From Pseudomonas moraviensis (GTDB lineage Bacteria > Pseudomonadota > Gammaproteobacteria > Pseudomonadales > Pseudomonadaceae), in NCBI RefSeq assembly GCF_900105805.1, contig NZ_LT629788.1, positions 2,108,001-2,172,000 of the forward strand: a DNA stretch of 64,000 nucleotides. Direction: 5' to 3'. Shown here in pieces: positions 1-7,846 of the stretch (position 1 is the first letter of the stretch; each line of letters starts with the position of its first letter). Below the pieces are notes generated by a model. The model saw nothing but the letters and a program-made list of their open reading frames with translations, was not told the DNA's origin and ran no database searches. Made by a program: the position numbers and the translations under genes.

Positions 1-134
1 TTCTGCATCCAGCGGATGTTGTGCTCCAGCGCCTCGCGGTGCAGCACCAGCGCGGGCAGGCTGACGTCGCGGGTCAGTTGCGCGCCAGTCGCGGCGTCAC
101 CTTTGTCTACGGCAGAGTTGATGGCAGTGGTCAT
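1..134 (-). CDS. D-threonine aldolase / D-serine dehydratase-like PLP enzyme, N-terminus only (partial)
   Basis: Only the first ~44 codons are in the window; the gene runs off the left edge. From the ATG at 134 the reading begins MTTAINSAVDKGD and continues through LPALVLHREALEHNIRWM. The segment 'P-A-L-V-L-..-A-L-..-N-I-..-M' is the typical start of the alanine-racemase-type barrel found in D-threonine aldolases, D-serine dehydratases and the 'amino acid deaminase' family. It lies 38 bp downstream of the iclR stop on the same strand, so it is probably the last visible gene of the RidA/ABC-transporter group. Its place next to RidA, which removes reactive enamine/imine products of PLP enzymes, fits a role in amino-acid deamination or cleavage. 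The substrate cannot be told from this fragment. Confidence 0.6.
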   Translation of the reverse strand, partial: MTTAINSAVDKGDAATGAQLTRDVSLPALVLHREALEHNIRWMQ

Positions 135-172
135 GGTCCAATCCTCGCAGTCGCGGCCGCAGGCAGCCGCGG

Positions 173-937
173 TTATTCGTTGATACGCCGGGCGAGGCTG
201 TTGGCGCTTTCAATCAGCACCCGGCGATAGTCGTTGTAGTTGTTTTTCGCATCGGCGCGCGGAGCGACGATGCACAGGGTACAAATCGCCACGCCCTGCG
301 GGTCTTTGACCGGCGCGGCGAAGCAATGGGTGAAGGTGTCGGCGACGCTGTCGAAGGAGAAAAAGCCATCGATGCCGGCCTGACGAATCTCCGCCAGAAA
401 GCGTTCCAGCGGCAGGCGCTCGCCGTCGGGCAGGATGTAGTCGTCCTCGTCGATCAGGTCGATGATCTGCTGATCGCTCAAGTGCGCGAGCAGCAGGCGC
501 CCGGAGGCGGTCCACGGGATCGGCGCGTTTTCACCGATGTCGGAGGAGATGCGGAAATGCCGCTCACCCTCCTTCATCAACGCGACCGTATATTTGCGCC
601 CGTTGAGCAGGCACATCTGCGCGGTTTCGCGGGTCTGGCTGACGATCTCCTGCAAGGCCTGATCGGCCTCGCGGCTGAGATCGAAATGACGCAGATGGGC
701 CTGACCGAGGAAGTACAACTGGCGGCCCAGATAGACGTGGCCGTCCTTGCCCACTGGCTCCAGAATGCGCCGTTCCAGCAAGGAGGCGACCAGTTCGTAG
801 ACCGTGGATTTCGGGCTGCCGATGCCGTTGGCGATATCATTGGGGCGCAAAGGCTGGCCGATTTCCTTGAGAAAATCGAGGATATCGAACGCCCGGTCCA
901 GACCGCGTGCCCGGCGTTTGATGGTGTCTTCGGTCAT
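173..937 (-). CDS. IclR family transcriptional regulator
   Basis: 254-aa regulator starting MTEDTIKRRARGLDRAFDIL. The N-terminal winged helix (about residues 8-75) includes the typical IclR run 'LRPNDIANGIGSPKSTVYELVASLLERR'. The rest is the GAF-like effector domain, with 'MALTASGRLLLA'-type sequence (here IPWTASGRLLLAHLS) and a C-terminal cysteine-containing segment. The frame is open upstream to 1024, but those 29 codons would translate half of a REP-like hairpin (961-1052), so the ATG at 937 is preferred. It sits between ridA and the D-amino-acid-type enzyme and probably controls this transporter/catabolic group. A candidate operator lies upstream of the binding-protein gene at about 4534-4573. 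The effector is unknown. Confidence 0.85.
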   Translation of the reverse strand: MTEDTIKRRARGLDRAFDILDFLKEIGQPLRPNDIANGIGSPKSTVYELVASLLERRILEPVGKDGHVYLGRQLYFLGQAHLRHFDLSREADQALQEIVSQTRETAQMCLLNGRKYTVALMKEGERHFRISSDIGENAPIPWTASGRLLLAHLSDQQIIDLIDEDDYILPDGERLPLERFLAEIRQAGIDGFFSFDSVADTFTHCFAAPVKDPQGVAICTLCIVAPRADAKNNYNDYRRVLIESANSLARRINE

Positions 938-960
938 GTCATTACTCACTCGATATTCCC

Positions 961-1052
961 TGTAGGAGCTGCCGCAGGCTGCGATCTTTTGATCTTGCCT
1001 TTCTGGCGCATCCAAAAATGCCAAAAGATCGCAGCCTTCGGCAGCTCCTACA
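961..1052. repeat. REP-like inverted repeat between ridA and iclR
   Basis: Two arms, TGTAGGAGCTGCCGCAGGCT... (961-991) and its near-perfect reverse complement (1022-1052), are separated by about 30 nt. This is the 'GTAGGAGCTGCCGCAGGCTGCGATC' class of intergenic repeat common in fluorescent pseudomonads. It would fold into a long hairpin in the operon transcript and may stabilise or attenuate it. Confidence 0.8.
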
Positions 1053-1066
1053 AGAGCCGCGGTGTA

Positions 1067-1456
1067 TCAGGCCTTTTTCTTGTAGGCAATGCAGTCAATC
1101 TCAACCTTACAATCCACCATCATGCTCGCCTGCACACAGGCGCGCGCCGGGGCGTGTTCGGGTTTGAAATACTCGGCGAAAACCTTGTTGAAGCTGCTGA
1201 AGTCCCGTGGATCGTCCAGCCACACACCGGCACGGACCACGTCCTCAAGGCCATAACCGGCCTCTTCGAGAATCGCGACCAGGTTCTTCATGGTCTGGTG
1301 GGTCTGCTCGACGATGCCGCCGACAATGATCTCGCCATCCACCGCCGGTACCTGACCGGACACGTGCAGCCAACCATCCGCTTCCACAGCGCGGGCGAAT
1401 GGACGAGGCTGGCCGCCGGCGGCGGTGCTGCCGGTGCCGTAACGCGTAATGCTCAT
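1067..1456 (-). CDS. RidA family (YjgF/YER057c/UK114) enamine/imine deaminase
   Basis: 129-aa protein starting MSITRYGTGSTAAGGQPRPFA. RidA features visible are 'VSGQVPAVDGEIIVGGIVEQTHQTMKNL', the 'RAGVWLDDPRDF..FN' segment and the conserved arginine of 'APARACVQ', which in RidA binds the carboxylate of the enamine/imine substrate. Family proteins hydrolyse reactive 2-aminoacrylate-type intermediates released by PLP enzymes. The start at 1456 has an AGGAG Shine-Dalgarno 8 nt upstream; an ATG at 1477 is less likely. It lies directly after the ABC-transporter ATPase gene and before iclR, in an amino-acid utilisation group. Confidence 0.88.
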   Translation of the reverse strand: MSITRYGTGSTAAGGQPRPFARAVEADGWLHVSGQVPAVDGEIIVGGIVEQTHQTMKNLVAILEEAGYGLEDVVRAGVWLDDPRDFSSFNKVFAEYFKPEHAPARACVQASMMVDCKVEIDCIAYKKKA

Positions 1457-1487
1457 GGGTGTTTCTCCTGATTGCAAAAGTACAGAT

Positions 1488-2279
1488 TCAAAACCGCGTG
1501 CTCTTGAGAAATTCCGCCAGACGCGGCGATTGCGGGCGTTCGAACAGTTCCTTGGGAGGTCCCTGCTCTTCGATGCGCCCTTGATTCATGAAAACGATCT
1601 TGTCCGAGACCTCGAAGGCAAACCGCATTTCGTGGGTCACCAGCAACATGGTCATGCCGTCTTCGGCCAGACCCTTGATGACATTGAGCACCTCACCGAC
1701 CAGCTCCGGGTCGAGGGCCGAAGTGACTTCGTCGAAGAGCATCAGGCTCGGGTTCATCGCAATCGCCCGGGCGATGGCCACCCGCTGTTGCTGGCCGCCG
1801 GACAACTGACCGGGAAAGTGATTGCGCCGCTCCAGCAGGCCGACACGCTCCAGCCATTTTTCGGCGAGCACCACGGCTTCATCCTTGTGCATCTTCTTCA
1901 CCTTGAGCAGGCCCAATGTGACGTTCTGCAACGCGGTCAGGTGCGGAAAAAGGTTGAACTGCTGGAAGGCCATGCCGGTCATCGCGCGATGGCGAGCAAT
2001 GACCTTTTCGGGGTGACGCACGCGTTTGCCGTTGACCTCGTCGTAACCGATGGACTCGCCGTCGAGCAGGATCTGCCCGCCCTGGAACTCCTCGAGCATG
2101 TTCACGCAACGCAGCAGCGTCGTCTTGCCGGAACCGCTGGAGCCGATCAGGGTGACGACGTTGCCGCGCTGCATGCTCAGGTCGACACCCTTGAGCACTT
2201 CCACCGCGCCGTACTGTTTGTGCAGGCCGCGAATGTCCAGCAGCGCCTGATCCTGTGAAGCAACGTGAGCTTGAGTCAT
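1488..2279 (-). CDS. Polar amino-acid ABC transporter, ATP-binding subunit
   Basis: 263-aa ABC ATPase of the GlnQ/HisP class that powers amino-acid import. Walker A is GSSGSGKTTLL, the signature is LSGGQQQRVAIARA, and Walker B runs LMLFDEVTSALDPE with the D-loop following. The H-loop is 'LLVTHEM'. It overlaps the permease gene upstream by ATGA (stop of the permease at 2276-2278), which means translational coupling. It is the fourth gene of the transporter operon read from 4510 downwards. The substrate is not readable; the RidA and D-amino-acid-type enzyme downstream suggest an amino acid that is deaminated. Confidence 0.92.
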   Translation of the reverse strand: MTQAHVASQDQALLDIRGLHKQYGAVEVLKGVDLSMQRGNVVTLIGSSGSGKTTLLRCVNMLEEFQGGQILLDGESIGYDEVNGKRVRHPEKVIARHRAMTGMAFQQFNLFPHLTALQNVTLGLLKVKKMHKDEAVVLAEKWLERVGLLERRNHFPGQLSGGQQQRVAIARAIAMNPSLMLFDEVTSALDPELVGEVLNVIKGLAEDGMTMLLVTHEMRFAFEVSDKIVFMNQGRIEEQGPPKELFERPQSPRLAEFLKSTRF

Positions 2280-2938
2280 GGCAGGGCCACCCGCTTTTCA
2301 ATGTGCCGGCCGAGTAATTCGATGCCGTAGTTGATGACGAAGAACAGAAAACCGGCGAACAGGTAGAACTCCAGGGTCATGAAATTCCGGGCGATGATCT
2401 GTTGCGTGCTGAGCAGCAGTTCGGCGACGCCGATCACCGAAAGCAAAGTCGAGGCTTTGACGATTTCGGTGGACGAGTTGACCCAGGTCGGCAGGATCTG
2501 CCGCAATGCCTGAGGCAACAGTACGTAGCCAAGGGATTGGTAGAACGTCAGGCCGATGGCTTTGCCCGCCTCCATCTGCCCGCGCGGTAAGGCTTGCAGC
2601 GCGCCGCGCACGATTTCGGCGACGTGGGAGCCGCAGAACAGCGTCAGGCCCAGGGCACCGGCCTGAAACGCGCTGATCTGCCAACCGAGCGCTGGCGCCA
2701 TGTAAAAGCAGGCCAGCACCAGCACGAACACTGGCGTGCCGCGAATCAGATCGACGTAAACGCGGAACGGTGCGCGCATCCAGAACTTGCCATAAGTCAG
2801 CACCAGACCGGCAACCACACCGAGCAAAGTGCCGAGGACAATGGCCAGCGCCGAGACTTGCACACTGGTCAGAAAGCCCTGCCACAACGGCTCGCGGGCG
2901 AGCCACAATTCATGCAACCAACTGGGAGATTGGTACAT
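2276..2938 (-). CDS. Polar amino-acid ABC transporter permease (second)
   Basis: 220-aa inner-membrane permease of the HisMQ/GlnP type with about five hydrophobic segments. The EAA-loop motif region reads 'GALQALPRGQMEAGKAIGLTFYQSLGYVLLPQALRQILPTWVNS', the hallmark contact site for the ATPase. A strong TAGGAGG Shine-Dalgarno precedes the ATG at 2938, 9 nt after the previous permease stop. Its own stop overlaps the ATPase start (ATGA). Together with the 2948-3610 permease it should form the heterodimeric channel of the importer. Confidence 0.9.
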   Translation of the reverse strand: MYQSPSWLHELWLAREPLWQGFLTSVQVSALAIVLGTLLGVVAGLVLTYGKFWMRAPFRVYVDLIRGTPVFVLVLACFYMAPALGWQISAFQAGALGLTLFCGSHVAEIVRGALQALPRGQMEAGKAIGLTFYQSLGYVLLPQALRQILPTWVNSSTEIVKASTLLSVIGVAELLLSTQQIIARNFMTLEFYLFAGFLFFVINYGIELLGRHIEKRVALP

Positions 2939-2947
2939 CGCAGCCTC

Positions 2948-3610
2948 CTATCGACGGATCGCCAGACGCTGCTCGAGGTAACGCAGCAGCATGGCAATGA
3001 GGTAACAGGCCGCGACATACAACGCCGTGGTCACCAGCCAGGTTTCGATTACCCGGTAGCTTTCGACGTTGATCTTGCGCGCGTAATAAGTCAGCTCCGG
3101 CACCGCAATCGCAGCGGCCAGCGAAGTGTCCTTGAACAGCGAAATGAAGTTGTTCGACAGCGCCGGCAAGACGTTGCGCAGCATCACCGGAACGGTGACG
3201 TAGGCCTTCACTTGCCACTCGCCGAGGCCGATCGCCAGGCCAGCTTCGCGCTGCCCTTTGGGGATGCTCAGCAAGCCGCCACGGAACACTTCGGTCAGGT
3301 ACGCGCCGGCATACAGCGACAGCGTGATGATGAACGAGGGAATCTTGTCCAGACGAATCCCGAGGCTTGGCAGTGCAAAGTAGATCAACAGAATCAACAC
3401 CAGGATCGGCGTATTACGCACCACCGTGACGTACACCGAGGCCAGCACCCGCAAGGCGCGATGCTTCGACAGCAAGGCAAACGCCATCAGCAGGCCGATC
3501 ACGCAGCCGATGGCGATCGACACCAGCGCCAACTGCAAGCCCAGACCGAGCCCCGCCAGCAAGGTGTCGAAATCGCGCCACACGGCGGCAAAGTTCAACT
3601 GATAGTTCAT
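2948..3610 (-). CDS. Polar amino-acid ABC transporter permease (first)
   Basis: 220-aa HisMQ-type permease. It has hydrophobic segments throughout and the EAA motif region 'GGLLSIPKGQREAGLAIGLGEWQVKAYVTVPVMLRNVLPALSNNF'. It starts MNYQLNFAAVWRDFDTLLAGL and follows the binding-protein gene by about 50 nt. The two permeases are the same length but clearly different in sequence, as is usual for the paired subunits of this family. Confidence 0.9.
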   Translation of the reverse strand: MNYQLNFAAVWRDFDTLLAGLGLGLQLALVSIAIGCVIGLLMAFALLSKHRALRVLASVYVTVVRNTPILVLILLIYFALPSLGIRLDKIPSFIITLSLYAGAYLTEVFRGGLLSIPKGQREAGLAIGLGEWQVKAYVTVPVMLRNVLPALSNNFISLFKDTSLAAAIAVPELTYYARKINVESYRVIETWLVTTALYVAACYLIAMLLRYLEQRLAIRR

Positions 3611-3661
3611 GGTCAGCAGTACCTTGAGCGGGGCGACGCTAATCGCCCCACTCTCACGGGA

Positions 3662-4510
3662 TCATTTGAATTCGACTGGGAAACCGATGGCTGGAGATGG
3701 CAGGTCCACGCCGAACCATTGCTTGAATGATGCCGCGTAGGTCGGGAATTCAACGCCTGTCATGGCTTCATGCAGCGCGGTGTTGACGAAGTTCAGCCAG
3801 TCCTGATCGCCGCGCTTGACCGCACAGGCGTAAGTCTGCGGGCTCCAGGCATAGCTCGGGCTGCGGTAACGGCCGGGGTTCTGCACCATCAGGTATTTGA
3901 CCGACGACTGATCGGTGGCGGCGGCATCGGCACGGCCGGAGTTCACCGCCTGATACATCAGGTCAACGCTGTCGTACTGATCGACCTTGGCCTTGGGCAG
4001 CGCCTGATGCACCAATTCTTCGGCGTACACGTTCTGCAGCACCGCCACGGTGACGTCATCGCCTGCCGCTTGCAGGTCCTCGATTTCCTTGTACTTGCTG
4101 TTGTTAGGCAACAGCAGGCCGACACCTTCGCGGTAATACGGCAGGGTGAACGCCACTTGCTGCGCACGGCTGGCGGTGACGGTGATGAACTGGCAGCTCA
4201 TGTCGACCTTGTCGGTCAGCAGATTGGGAATCCGTGCATCGGACGACTGCACCACGAACTCGACTTTGCTCGGGTCATTGAACAACCCCTTGGCCACCAT
4301 CCTGGCGATGTCGATATCAAAACCCTGCAACTTGCCGTCCGCGCCTTGAAAGTGCCACGGCGCATTGGTGCTGCCGGTGCCCACGATCAACTTGCCACGG
4401 GCGAGAACACTGTCGAGCTTGCTGTCAGCCGCTTGGACCAGGCCGACGAGCGAAGAAGAAGCTGCAAGAACAAAAACACACGCTTTGAATAACGAAGGAC
4501 GGCGATGCAT
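3662..4510 (-). CDS. Periplasmic amino-acid-binding protein of the ABC transporter (SBP_bac_3)
   Basis: 282-aa solute-binding protein and first gene of the operon. The N-terminus MHRRPSLFKACVFVLAASSSLVGLVQA is a Sec signal peptide with probable cleavage after VQA. The mature part has family-3 features: 'LIVGTGSTNAPWHFQGADGKLQGFDIDIARMVAKGL', 'VDMSCQFITVTASRAQQVAFTLPYY', and a C-terminal 'FVNTALHEAMTG'. The ATG at 4510 has a GGAG Shine-Dalgarno 8 nt upstream; a GTG at 4519 is less likely. A candidate IclR-type operator and the promoter lie in the upstream 4511-4600 region. Confidence 0.92.
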   Translation of the reverse strand: MHRRPSLFKACVFVLAASSSLVGLVQAADSKLDSVLARGKLIVGTGSTNAPWHFQGADGKLQGFDIDIARMVAKGLFNDPSKVEFVVQSSDARIPNLLTDKVDMSCQFITVTASRAQQVAFTLPYYREGVGLLLPNNSKYKEIEDLQAAGDDVTVAVLQNVYAEELVHQALPKAKVDQYDSVDLMYQAVNSGRADAAATDQSSVKYLMVQNPGRYRSPSYAWSPQTYACAVKRGDQDWLNFVNTALHEAMTGVEFPTYAASFKQWFGVDLPSPAIGFPVEFK

Positions 4511-4533
4511 GGCAAGCACTCCAGAATTGTGTT

Positions 4534-4573
4534 TATTCCGCTATACCGGAACACGGTTTGTTACTACGGAATA
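4534..4573. promoter_or_regulatory. Candidate IclR-type operator upstream of the ABC transporter operon
   Basis: TTCCG (4536-4540), a 6-nt spacer CTATAC and CGGAA (4547-4551) form a perfect 5-6-5 palindrome. A second half-site CGGAATA (4567-4573) mirrors TATTCCG (4534-4540). It lies 26 nt or more upstream of the binding-protein ATG and could overlap the promoter. The only regulator in the group is the IclR protein at 173-937, so it is the likely ligand. The match to IclR operators is by general shape only. Confidence 0.4.
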
Positions 4574-4606
4574 GACAGCAGAAAGTGTGCCACAGCCTCA
4601 GCGTAA

Positions 4607-4927
4607 AATGCGACAGCCGTGAAACTTGAAATGATTCAGTGCGTTAACGGACAGAGCGCATCCCCGCAAAGGGGCTGCCCCGAAAACCCGCGTCCCATAA
4701 CTACCCAGTAGAGGGAAGTGACGTCACATTTGGGAGCACGTTGTGAGCGTTTATGAGGCGAGCGCAAACGCCAATTGAGATCAATTTGCGTGGATACCGT
4801 TTATCTGATTTAGCTGTCTACCTGTCAGAGTTGACAGTTGTGCGCGATGAACTCGGCAGGCTTACTGGATCAGCCCTTACGAGGGCGGCAGCGGCACTTA
4901 TGACTCTCACTCAACAGGACTATTGAC
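4607..4927. other. Intergenic/leader region upstream of the CBM-like gene, with palindrome and a 57-codon ORF
   Basis: About 320 nt without a long gene. It holds the palindrome CTGTCA-GAGT-TGACAG (4822-4837), which contains a perfect TTGACA hexamer at 4831. An open frame of 57 codons (ATG 4753, TGA 4924-4926, beginning MRRAQTPIEINLRGYRL) stops one base before the ATG at 4928. No convincing Shine-Dalgarno precedes 4753 and the palindrome lies inside this frame, so a regulated promoter plus untranslated leader is at least as likely as a small gene. The Shine-Dalgarno of the 4928 gene is embedded in ACAGGA, which resembles an RsmA/CsrA site. Confidence 0.35.
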
Positions 4928-5329
4928 ATGGCTAATCTGATCAAGAACGGCGACTTCTCTCAACAGGGCATGCATTGGGTGTCCAATCCATCTGACGTCA
5001 AGTTCGTGACCGGTCACTGCATCGTTGGAACTCCGCATTCCATTAGTCAGGAGGTCCTGACTGGGGAAGGCGGCGGAGGGACATTTATGTTATCGGCAAG
5101 GATGAAAACGCTGGCCGGATTTGCGGGTCGCATTACCGTGCAGCCTGTTCCGACTGGCGAGCCGGTTTACCTCAACGTCGCAGGTGGTCAGGACTGGACA
5201 GTCAAATCCGAAAAATTCACGACGCAGATTTCGACTTTGAAGTTCACTGTCAAACTGGAATCCAATGACGGGACTAACGGTGAATATGGTTCCTACTTCG
5301 GTGACGTAACTCTTTCCAAGCTGCTCTGA
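4928..5329 (+). CDS. Small carbohydrate-binding-module-like (CBM4_9 style) hypothetical protein
   Basis: 133 aa, beginning MANLIKNGDFSQQGMHW. The opening 'NLIKNGDFS..GMHW' and the closing 'YGSYFGDVTLSKLL' are typical edge strands of CBM4/9-like jelly-roll domains ('NLIxNGdFs..G...W' to 'xxDDVsLt'). There is no signal peptide and no catalytic domain, so it is a stand-alone single module. It stands alone, with its own promoter region carrying a CTGTCA/TGACAG palindrome and a terminator downstream at 5345-5378. The Shine-Dalgarno is the AGGA of 'CAACAGGACTATTGAC'. Function is unknown; a secreted or surface glycan-binding role would need a non-classical export route. Confidence 0.7.
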   Translation: MANLIKNGDFSQQGMHWVSNPSDVKFVTGHCIVGTPHSISQEVLTGEGGGGTFMLSARMKTLAGFAGRITVQPVPTGEPVYLNVAGGQDWTVKSEKFTTQISTLKFTVKLESNDGTNGEYGSYFGDVTLSKLL

Positions 5330-5344
5330 CGCATAGTTGTAAAA

Positions 5345-5380
5345 AAGAGTTGCCAGTCATCAGGGGCAACTCGTTTTTTC
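5345..5380 (+). terminator. Rho-independent terminator after the CBM-like gene
   Basis: GAGTTGCC / GGCAACTC stem with a 9-10-nt loop, followed by GTTTTTT, 16 nt after the stop at 5329. Confidence 0.8.
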
Positions 5381-5421
5381 CACGAGCACGTAACCGTTTC
5401 ACTCGAAAAAAGGATCATTCG

Positions 5422-5853
5422 ATGAGTTCCAGAGCACCGATGGCAGTCCTGCCAGATACGTACCGCGAAGCCCTGAAAACCTGGCGCCCGGTCATTCTTT
5501 ATTTCGCCAATGAACACTGCCCCGCCTGCGAATGGGCAGGGCCGATCTTTCGGCAGATTGCCGAGCCTTACCGGCTGCGCGCCAACATCTATATGCTCAA
5601 CACCAGCCAATCGCCTCGCCATCCGAACGTGGCCGGCACGCCTACAGTGCTGTTCTACAAAAACGGCAGGTTGCTCAAAAAACTCAAAGGCATTGGGACG
5701 GAAGAAACTCTCGCGCGGGATTTTGCCGTGCATATCGGCAAGACCAAAGCGCCCGTTGCCGCGCGCAAACGAACGCATGATCTGGCTTGGTTACGCCGAA
5801 CACTCCGTACTTTGCATACAGTCCCACTTGCACGCCTGCGCCGGATGTTCTGA
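5422..5853 (+). CDS. Thioredoxin-like protein with CPAC active site
   Basis: 143 aa, starting MSSRAPMAVLPDTYREALKTW. The thioredoxin fold is visible as 'RPVILYFANEHCPACEWAGPIFRQIA' with the redox pair C33-P-A-C36, and 'NVAGTPTVLFYKNGRLLKKLKG' carrying the conserved cis-proline. CPAC replaces the usual CGPC. A basic C-terminal tail of about 35 residues (KTKAPVAARKRTHDLAWLRRTL...) is beyond the usual thioredoxin length. The ATG at 5422 has an AAAGGA Shine-Dalgarno; a start at 5350 would read through the upstream terminator. There is no signal peptide, so it is probably a cytoplasmic thiol-disulfide protein. The partner is unknown. Confidence 0.82.
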   Translation: MSSRAPMAVLPDTYREALKTWRPVILYFANEHCPACEWAGPIFRQIAEPYRLRANIYMLNTSQSPRHPNVAGTPTVLFYKNGRLLKKLKGIGTEETLARDFAVHIGKTKAPVAARKRTHDLAWLRRTLRTLHTVPLARLRRMF

Positions 5854-5890
5854 ACGAGCCTCACCAGAGATGTGAAGTGCATGCCAAATC

Positions 5891-5963
5891 GCCTTCGCGA
5901 GCAGGCTCGCTCCCACATCGAACCGCGTTGCAATGTGGGAGCGAGCCTGCTCGCGAAAAGGCC
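5891..5963. repeat. REP pair between thioredoxin-like gene and terC-type gene
   Basis: Inverted repeat with arms GCCTTCGCGAGCAGGCTCGC..CCCACA and TGTGGGAGCGAGCCTGCTCGCG..GGC around a short spacer. It is the 'GTGGGAGCGAGCCTGCTCGCGA' class of Pseudomonas REP. It lies between two converging genes and could act as a transcript 3' end. Confidence 0.85.
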
Positions 5964-5991
5964 GGCACAGCTGGTAAAAAAAGCGCGAGTA

Positions 5992-7551
5992 TTACGCGGC
6001 AGCGCGCTCCAGCAGCACCCGCGTGACGCGTCGTTCTTCAACGGCTTTGACGGTCAGTTGCCAGCCTTCGTATTCCAGTCGGTCGCCCATCATCGGCAAG
6101 CGATCCAGAAGACTCATGACCAACCCGGCCATGGTCTGATAGTCCTCGGTAGGCTCAGCGCCGAAGCCGGTGCGCTGGCGCACTCGTGCCAAGGGCAGCG
6201 CACCACTGACGAGGAATCCACCACGCTCTTCGACCACGTCCGGGCCTTCGATTTCGCTGGCATCGGGTAACTCGCCGGCGATCGACTCGAGGATATCTGT
6301 CATGGTCAGCACGCCGACAAAATCACCGAACTCGTTGACCACGAAAGCAATGTGCGTCGAGGCCGCGCGCATTTGCTCCAGCGCATTGAGGATCGAATAA
6401 CTTTCGAGCAGATTGAGGGTCTTGCGGGCCAGATGCTCAAGGTTCGGCTCGTTGCCGGCCAGATACTCCTTGAGCAGTTCCTTCTTGTGTACGAAGCCCA
6501 ACGGCTCATCCACCGCGCCATCGCGAATCAACGGCAAGCGCGAGTAGGACGAATGCATCAACTTCGTACGAATGGTCTCGGCATCATCGGCCAGGTCGAT
6601 CAGGTCGACATCGGCGCGTACCGTCATCAGTTGGCGAATCGGCCGTTCCGCCAGTTGCAGCACGCCGCTGATCATCACCCGCTCACGGCGGTCGAACAGC
6701 TCGGCAACCGGCGCTTCACCGTTGTCGAGCAAATCGGAAATCTCCTCACCGACCTCCTCCACTGCGAGTTTGCGCCCGCCGAGCAAGCGCATTACCGCAT
6801 GCGCAGTGCGCTCGCGCAGCGGACGCAAGCCCTGCATTGAGCGTTTGCGGCGTGCCCGGGCGATCTGGTTGAACACTTCGATGAGGATCGAGAACCCGAT
6901 CGCCGCATACAGATAACCTTTCGGGATGTGGAAACCCAGACCTTCTGCAGTCAGGGCAAAACCGATCATCATCAGGAAGCCCAGACACAGCATGATCACG
7001 GTCGGGTGCGCGTTGACGAAACGGGTCAGCGGTTTGCTGGCGACGATCATCAGGCCGATTGAGATGATCACGGCGATCATCATCACTGCCAGTTCATCGA
7101 CCATGCCCACGGCGGTTATCACCGCGTCGAGCGAGAACACCGCGTCGAGTACCACGATTTGCGCCACGATCGGCCAGAACAGCGCATAGGCGGTGTTGGT
7201 CGAGCGCTCGCCGACGTGGCCTTCGAGGCGTTCGTGCAATTCCATGGTGGCCTTGAACAACAGGAACACCCCACCGAACAGCATGATCAGGTCACGCCCG
7301 GAGAAGCTCTTGTCGAACACCTCGAACAACGGCTGCGTCAGCGTGACCAGCCAGGAAATACTCGCCAACAGACCCAGGCGCATGATCAACGCCAGCGACA
7401 GGCCGATGATGCGCGCGCGATCACGCTGATGCGGCGGCAGTTTGTCGGCCAGGATTGCAATGAACACCAGGTTGTCGATACCCAGCACCAGTTCCAGCAC
7501 GATCAGAGTCAACAGGCCTAACCAGGCCGTGGGATCCGCTAACCATTCCAT
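5992..7551 (-). CDS. TerC family membrane protein with CBS pair and CorC_HlyC domain (YoaE/YegH type)
   Basis: 519 aa starting MEWLADPTAWLGLLTLIVLELVLGIDNLVFIAIL. The first ~240 residues are a TerC-type domain with about seven hydrophobic segments and the family's acidic intramembrane motifs (ELVLGIDNLVFI; VVLDAVFSLDAVITAVGMVDEL). Two CBS repeats follow (about 300-425: 'MTVRADVDLIDLADDAETIRTKLMHSSYSRLPL', 'HIAFVVNEFGDFVGVLTMTDILESIAGEL'), then a C-terminal CorC_HlyC domain. Proteins of this architecture are linked to metal (Mn) export or metal stress. An upstream ATG at 7635 lacks support. A GC-rich inverted repeat (about 7612-7637) lies in its 5' region. Confidence 0.88.
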   Translation of the reverse strand: MEWLADPTAWLGLLTLIVLELVLGIDNLVFIAILADKLPPHQRDRARIIGLSLALIMRLGLLASISWLVTLTQPLFEVFDKSFSGRDLIMLFGGVFLLFKATMELHERLEGHVGERSTNTAYALFWPIVAQIVVLDAVFSLDAVITAVGMVDELAVMMIAVIISIGLMIVASKPLTRFVNAHPTVIMLCLGFLMMIGFALTAEGLGFHIPKGYLYAAIGFSILIEVFNQIARARRKRSMQGLRPLRERTAHAVMRLLGGRKLAVEEVGEEISDLLDNGEAPVAELFDRRERVMISGVLQLAERPIRQLMTVRADVDLIDLADDAETIRTKLMHSSYSRLPLIRDGAVDEPLGFVHKKELLKEYLAGNEPNLEHLARKTLNLLESYSILNALEQMRAASTHIAFVVNEFGDFVGVLTMTDILESIAGELPDASEIEGPDVVEERGGFLVSGALPLARVRQRTGFGAEPTEDYQTMAGLVMSLLDRLPMMGDRLEYEGWQLTVKAVEERRVTRVLLERAAA

Positions 7552-7846
7552 AAAACGTCTCGATCTCTCTTCAGTGAATTCAGGCTGCCGGACACGGCGA
7601 AGTGCAACGCGAAGGCTCAAGAGCCGCGTTAACAACCATAGTCGGGAGTCGGAAGACGGGATGCTGCGAATGGATCAAGGCCGCACGAAGGCGCGTTGGA
7701 GAGTGCTGACTGGGAGGCTCCGAGAGGGTGTTCATGTAAATCCTGAATGAAAAATGGCCTTGGAGCGTACAGGGTCGAAGGGTCCGCTCCACAGCGGCAA
7801 ATCATTTCAAAATCTGTACAGCCTGGAGAGATGGGTTGATTGTGTT
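7552..7846. other. Upstream region of the terC-type gene
   Basis: About 295 nt with no convincing gene. On the minus strand the leader can form a stem from AACGCG-GCTC and GAGC-(CTT)-CGCGTT (about 7612-7637). I see no yybP-ykoY (Mn riboswitch) consensus here. A 70-codon minus-strand frame (7580-7792) has no Shine-Dalgarno and no recognisable composition. Confidence 0.4.

Noticed and set aside
173..1024. 283-aa version of the IclR protein
   Set aside because: The extra 29 codons translate one arm of a REP-like hairpin.
7580..7792. 70-codon minus-strand frame upstream of the terC-type gene
   Set aside because: No Shine-Dalgarno and unconvincing composition; it occupies the leader of the terC-type gene.
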